A DNA stretch of 64,000 nucleotides, taken from the NCBI GenBank assembly GCA_000310025.1, contig FN649736.1, positions 5,385,659-5,449,658 of the forward strand, given 5' to 3'. The position numbers and the translations under genes were made by a program. This DNA comes from Ectocarpus siliculosus (lineage: Eukaryota > Sar > Phaeophyceae > Ectocarpales > Ectocarpaceae). Below, in pieces: positions 52,200-64,000 of this stretch. Every line of letters starts with the position of its first letter. Position 1 is the stretch's first letter. The notes beneath the pieces are model-generated. The model saw nothing but the letters and a program-made list of their open reading frames with translations, did not search any database and was not told the origin of the DNA.

Positions 52200-53933
52200 C
52201 TGAAAGCTGTTCTGCGGGCCTAGAGCGGTTAGGCCGAAGAAGGCCATAGCAGCAAAAGTCTTTCACGGAGCACGCCTCAAGCAGCGAGGAGAGAGCTACT
52301 GTAGAGGAGAGGAAGAGCAGCGAGAGAGGTGCGGCGAAACTATCGTCAATCTTTGGGGGCCGAACCGGCGGTTTTGCTTTGGGGAACTTTTTTTTTATTG
52401 TCGGTCGTCGGTCGTACTTCAAGCACGTGGATTCAGCAGTACAGAGTGTACAAGGCTCCCTGTCTATGGCCACCGCAGTACCAAGGGGTTCGTCTGGCCG
52501 TATACTGAGCACCCGGTATTGTTAAGTATCTTGTGTTGATATCTGAGACGACTCGAGAATAGTCAATTCGTGTCTCGAGACTCACCTGCTTTCACACAGG
52601 CAGGGCGGCCGGCAATACTTTTGGGGGGCCCCTTACACAGGGACCACGGTGTAAGACGAAGTTATTGCATCATATATTCTACCGAGTTCTCCTTTTGAAA
52701 CAGTTCTCGCCGGATGTGGGTGCTGTCGGATCATGCATGTTTCCTGGAGCACACTGAAACACAAGTTATCTTTGCACCGGCAGCGTCATGTATCTTGGAA
52801 CGCGAAGAGCTAAGAGCATCATTCGAGTCCAGTCTCGGTTGCCCTGGAGAGACGTGTGATTGCTGTACGTCTAAACCGGACTGCTGGAGACTACTGCAAG
52901 TGGCCGCGTATGAATTCCACGACATTTGCATTTCAACCGCAAATAAATGCAAGAACAAAGAACCTCACGCGGCTCTTCGTGTTTGTGTGTGAACATGCTC
53001 CCGATGCCCATGCTCGCTCGTGCTTGAGCACCATCGACCATGACGGGTGCTCGCGGGACACCTGATCTGCCCAAGCCGGAAAACTGGTGGCACTTATGAG
53101 TTCGCGCTTGTGCCTGCCCACATACTTCGCCACCGGCTTGACACAGAAACCGTCCCTATGTTCACACGCATCGCCGCAATTGTTCAGGAACACCACCCAG
53201 GAAAATTTCACAAAACTACACGCGCGACCGCAGACGATCACTTCCATATTCGAGCGAAACTGGCCCATTTGAAGCCACAAGAAATGCTTCAAGACGCCGG
53301 TAACCGTCTACACGAGCACACGAATCGACCCCGAAACAAAATCATCGAGGGTCACAGCCAAATCGAGGGGATACGCATACTATCCAGCTCTTCGTCGGCG
53401 TCTGGCCTGCTATCAAATGCCTTTGCTTGTTGGTGTTCTTCGCATCCGCCCCCCCCGTGGGCAGGTACCACTGGTGCCATGTCGCATGACTCTCTGTACT
53501 CTGCTCTTGCCTACCCATTTGACGAGCAGCCAACCAGCCCAAACACAGCACATCAACGACATCTCCTCCAAATCACCGACGTTTTGATTCTCTCTCGTGC
53601 GAGTGCTCCGACACAGCCGTCGTCCGCGCCAAGTACTGCAACAACACACCCCACCCAGCAAACACCCAACAAACGTCGCCGTAGACAGCAGGTTACCCCG
53701 CGCCATCGTTTCATCGCTGCGGCACAACCGACAAGCTTCGCCAGACCACACCGTTTGCGTATGCAGTATGCCTATATAGCTGGCGGCATCAAAAGCAGCC
53801 TCATCAAAAGGGGTGCGCGGAGCGGTTTGACGCCGCCCTCTTCGACGCAGGCGACCGACGTGTGGATTCATCTATGCACTGCAAAAATCTCGACCTCGCG
53901 GGTGCCATCTACACCAAACCCGGGATAGATAGC
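52200..53933. other. No supported gene
   Basis: This lies between the minus-strand EF-hand exons and the end of the DUF1764 gene, and includes the latter's 3' UTR. A long plus-strand open frame at 53047-53928 lacks an early ATG and is rich in Ser, Thr, Pro and His. The opposite strand is open over the same stretch. I do not call it a gene. Part of 52200-52500 could belong to an upstream exon of the EF-hand gene. Confidence 0.4.
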
Positions 53934-56351
53934 TTAAAAACAGCAGTCGCAGTCGAACGGACACGCCGCCGTGCCCCCGCCTTGGCCTATTCTAAGAGAT
54001 TCCCATGTGTAGATTGGCAGTCCCTCGTCGTCAAACCGCACTGGCAATGCATATAGTACAAACAAACGGGGTGGGGGGAGGTGTTCGATAGATCAGCGGA
54101 AAGCACGGATGCGGCCAGACGAGGTCAGACCTGCGGCAGACACTTTGTCATTGTGTGTCGTTCCCCAGTTCGAAGGAGAACTCAATGGGTAGGAGACAAG
54201 TCTCAAGCGGTAGCGCAATCGTTAACGGAGGGCTCGTCCCGAGCAAGCGCGGAGTCTCGAATAAAAGCGTCTGAGGGAGGCCACGTCACGCACGCACGCT
54301 CAAGTACTCTGAGGCTCCCGGGGGAGTCCCTAACAGCAGTACTTCGATAGAAGTTGTTCATCTCATTTGGGACAAAAGTTGTGGTACAAGGGTGTGTCAA
54401 CTGGGAGTTATTGAGAGAGGGGGCTTCACACCAACATATCTGGGGGATCAATCCACATGTAGGCGCAGAGTCGGATTTTGAGAGTCTTGCACTATCAACG
54501 GTCATGTCTGCAGGTCGTCAAACTTAACAGCCTTGGACAGAAATGTTGTGGTCTTTGCCCTCTCGATCCAAAATATGGAAGACGTCGAGCTCCGGATGAC
54601 TGCAGAATCGAGTTGGACACGGGACGTCAATGTGCGTTAGGGCACTACTGCTGTATTCTGCTACTGCTGTAGTCTGCAGGATATTCAGGCAACCACCTAT
54701 CGCTGCGGTAGAGGAGTCCTTCTGTAGGACAAGCTGATGTGCCTTGGATACACCCAGCTAGAGGTGACGTTGCTGCAATCTCCGCTGGCAGCCCTGTGCG
54801 GACTAATTCCCACTAGTCGCACACACACACCTCTTGAAAATCCCAACAGTATCTCTTACCTGGCTTCACTTCGTCTGCCCAAGCCCATCTCTTGTCGGGG
54901 CCTCCCTCGCCCGTGAATGGATTGGCTTGTCGCCGCTTATGTTCCTCCTTAATCTTCTTTTTCTTCGCCACCCTGTGGGTGTTTCAGACGAACAATCCAA
55001 AAAGCGACACGGCGTGTCCTGTCAACAAACCACATTCATGGTGCATGTCGCCGTCTAAGATGTCCGTCCACGGACAATATCTGCAACAGAAGTTGGGACG
55101 TTGGGGCTGCTGTTGTGGTTTGGAATTGCCATGGTTGATGCGTTCGGTTGAGGGAGGCGCCAGAGAGATGTGTGCCTTCCCTAATGTTGGTGTTCAAGGT
55201 CGCCGAAGACAGACTATCTGAGGGGGAAGCCATCAAAGTCCAATTAACTGGCAGGATTCTGAACAAACCAGTCCTTACCCGAAAAAGGTTTGTCCCTGGA
55301 GTTAGAGGGTTAGCTTAGGGTGTTAGGAGCATCGGCGAGTTGTGCGAAATCTGCGTGAGTCTGTACGTCGTGCGATCAGAGTATTTTTTTTTTTTTCTTA
55401 ACATGACACAACGAAACCATCTCTATCATAGAAAAGAGTCTGAGACAGATAAGCAATGGATTCATAGCGTCAGAAAGTACCTGTATGTTTTGTAATTTGA
55501 AGTGCAATGCATGCATATTCCAGCGTGTATATGCATAGACTAGAGCCAACAGCAGTGGAACATGCCGTGTGCTCTACCCCAACGCACCAACAGGGTCGAT
55601 ATAAAATATGGACTTTATACCAAACTATGTGACAGTACATCTATAGCGTGATGTGCCACCCATGTCGTCCAGAAAAGGTGCTGCTGAATAGGTTGTAACC
55701 TACCGCTTCAAGGCAGGTGGTCCAGGTCTGGTGTATATTTCCCTACAGCGTACGTAGCTAGAGCCACCGCTACGGTTAGGGCAGGTATGATAACAGTAGT
55801 ACAGTAGTGTAGCTGTGGTGCATTGATGGCTTGTGTGGCATGTCTTGACGAACTGCGATACTATAAAACATCTATGGGAGACCAGGCTACTCCTGCGTTA
55901 CTGCGCACGCAGGAGGGCTGGGGCCGCGAGGGTTCAATCTTCAGGTACAGCAGTGGTAGGGTAGATCAGCAATGAAAGTTACGTTGTCCGTTTTTGTCCG
56001 TCCCATCACACACACCACGTACCTCGCTGCTTCCTCCTCCGCCTTCTCCTCTTTCAATCGCTTCACGCCCGCAAATATGTCGTCTATGTCGCTCTTCACC
56101 TTGCCCTTCGCCTTTCCCTTCCCTGTCCCTTCCTCGATGGGCTTGCTTCCCTTCCCTTTGTCACCACCCTTTGCTCCAGTGGATGTTGGAGGAGGCTTCC
56201 GGCTGCTGGTTGTTTTCCCCTGTAATCGCGCTGGGTCGGCAGAGGCCACCGCCTTCCCAGCGGGTGTGTTCGGCGCCTTCCGTTTTAGGCCACGACCACC
56301 AGTTGAAGCAAGAGTTTGACCAGTTGGCCGTTGCTCAGAGTGAGGGGCCAT
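53934..56351 (-). CDS. DUF1764-family protein, complete, three exons
   Basis: Exons on the minus strand are 56351-56023, 54972-54860 and 54040-53934, with ATG at 56351-56349 and TAA at 53936-53934. The lengths 329 + 113 + 107 nt give 182 residues, and both junction phases agree. The N-terminal half is basic and disordered (Lys/Gly/Pro-rich). It leads to the family core SDIDDIFAGVKRLKEE, a Lys-rich stretch, then DDEGLPIYTWESLRIG and the hallmark GGGTAACPFDCDCCF at the C-terminus. The closing Cys cluster suggests metal binding, but the family (Pfam DUF1764, widespread in eukaryotes) has no established function. Basic patches such as KKKKIK may direct it to the nucleus. It is divergent from the Cdc48 gene and probably shares its promoter. 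Confidence 0.9.
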
Positions 56352-56591
56352 GGTCCCTCGAGTCTTGTCGTTACGTGTGATCCCTCACTGCTGCTGCCGG
56401 CCGCTGCAGGCTGGCTGGCCTGCTGCCCGCCCTGCGCCGCCCGCTGATGCCACCCCTCTATTCGCAACCCTCCCTGCCTAACGTTTCCGCGGAGCCCCCC
56501 CGCGGCCCCAACCCTGTGTGTCCTGAGCTTTCCACGTGTGGTGTGTCGACCACAGAGAGAGAGCGTTCACCGAGGAACCGGGACGTTGAGC
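56352..56591. promoter_or_regulatory. Shared divergent promoter between DUF1764 gene and Cdc48
   Basis: Only 240 bp separate the two start codons, which face away from each other. The stretch is GC-rich with CCGCGG palindromes and a CACGTG (G-box/E-box) core at 56533-56538 inside CCACGTGTGG. It is followed by a GA-rich tract near 56555. No TATA box was seen. Both 5' UTRs must lie within this segment, so a bidirectional promoter is the simplest reading. Confidence 0.55.
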
Positions 56592-63862
<7,271 letters not shown>

Positions 63863-64000
63863 GTGAATACAATAGTAGTTGTATTCTTTCAGACGAGTAC
63901 TGCACGTGTGTTTGGCAGAATACTGTACGGCGGCAGGTTCAATTTTGCGCCTACTGGCAGCCTCGGGCCTTGATTTCGCTTCGCCCAATAAGACGAAGTG
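63863..64000 (+). other. CDC48: Cdc48 intron running off the window
   Basis: The exon ending ALRETLVE is followed by GTGAAT. The family continues VPxVxWEDIG into the D2 ATPase, and no such exon is seen before 64000, so the intron crosses the window edge. Confidence 0.8.

Noticed and set aside
53047-53928. 293-codon plus-strand open frame
   Set aside because: It has no ATG at its start, a low-complexity Ser/Thr/Pro/His composition, no recognised domain, and the minus strand is open over much of the same stretch. It ends against the well-supported DUF1764 last exon.

Overview
The window is nuclear DNA from an intron-rich eukaryote. The best fit is a photosynthetic stramenopile, probably a brown alga. 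Three things point there. It carries a complete-looking axonemal dynein heavy chain with dozens of short exons, so the organism makes motile flagella. It has short TTAGGG-type telomere-like tracts inside introns. It has a Cdc48 gene whose predicted N-terminus looks like the two-part presequence used to reach secondary, red-alga-derived plastids. All gene models were read by eye from family conservation, AG/GT splice borders and phase continuity. Boundaries may be off by a base or two.

Positions 502-47526 (+) hold most of one gene, a DNAH1-type inner-arm dynein heavy chain. I trace 84 exons (12,174 coding nt, 4,057 residues plus stop) without a frame break. They run from the tail through the linker, AAA1-AAA4, stalk and microtubule-binding domain, and AAA5-AAA6 to the C-terminal cap. 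The first exons lie upstream of the window. Six of the 83 introns read as GC-AG introns.

Positions 47527-53933 are gene-poor. On the minus strand three clean phase-0 exon-like segments (49940-52199) suggest an unrecognised gene with a degenerate EF-hand. A short telomere-like tract lies at 48376.

Positions 53934-56351 (-) encode a complete three-exon, 182-residue DUF1764-family protein. About 240 bp away, divergently transcribed, begins a Cdc48/p97 AAA+ ATPase (+, 56592 to beyond the window end). It has eleven visible exons covering a presequence, a Lys/Ala-rich linker, the N domain and the whole D1 ATPase. The presequence has a signal peptide ending ASA with a non-aromatic +1 residue, followed by a Gly/Ser/Arg-rich stretch. 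This makes the gene a candidate symbiont-type Cdc48 of the periplastidal compartment, the motor of SELMA protein import. That targeting is an inference and is the most interesting lead in the window.

I found no tRNA, rRNA or CRISPR array, and no intact mobile element. Repeats are limited to intronic microsatellites, small tandem duplications (one copies a splice acceptor) and two telomere-like tracts.
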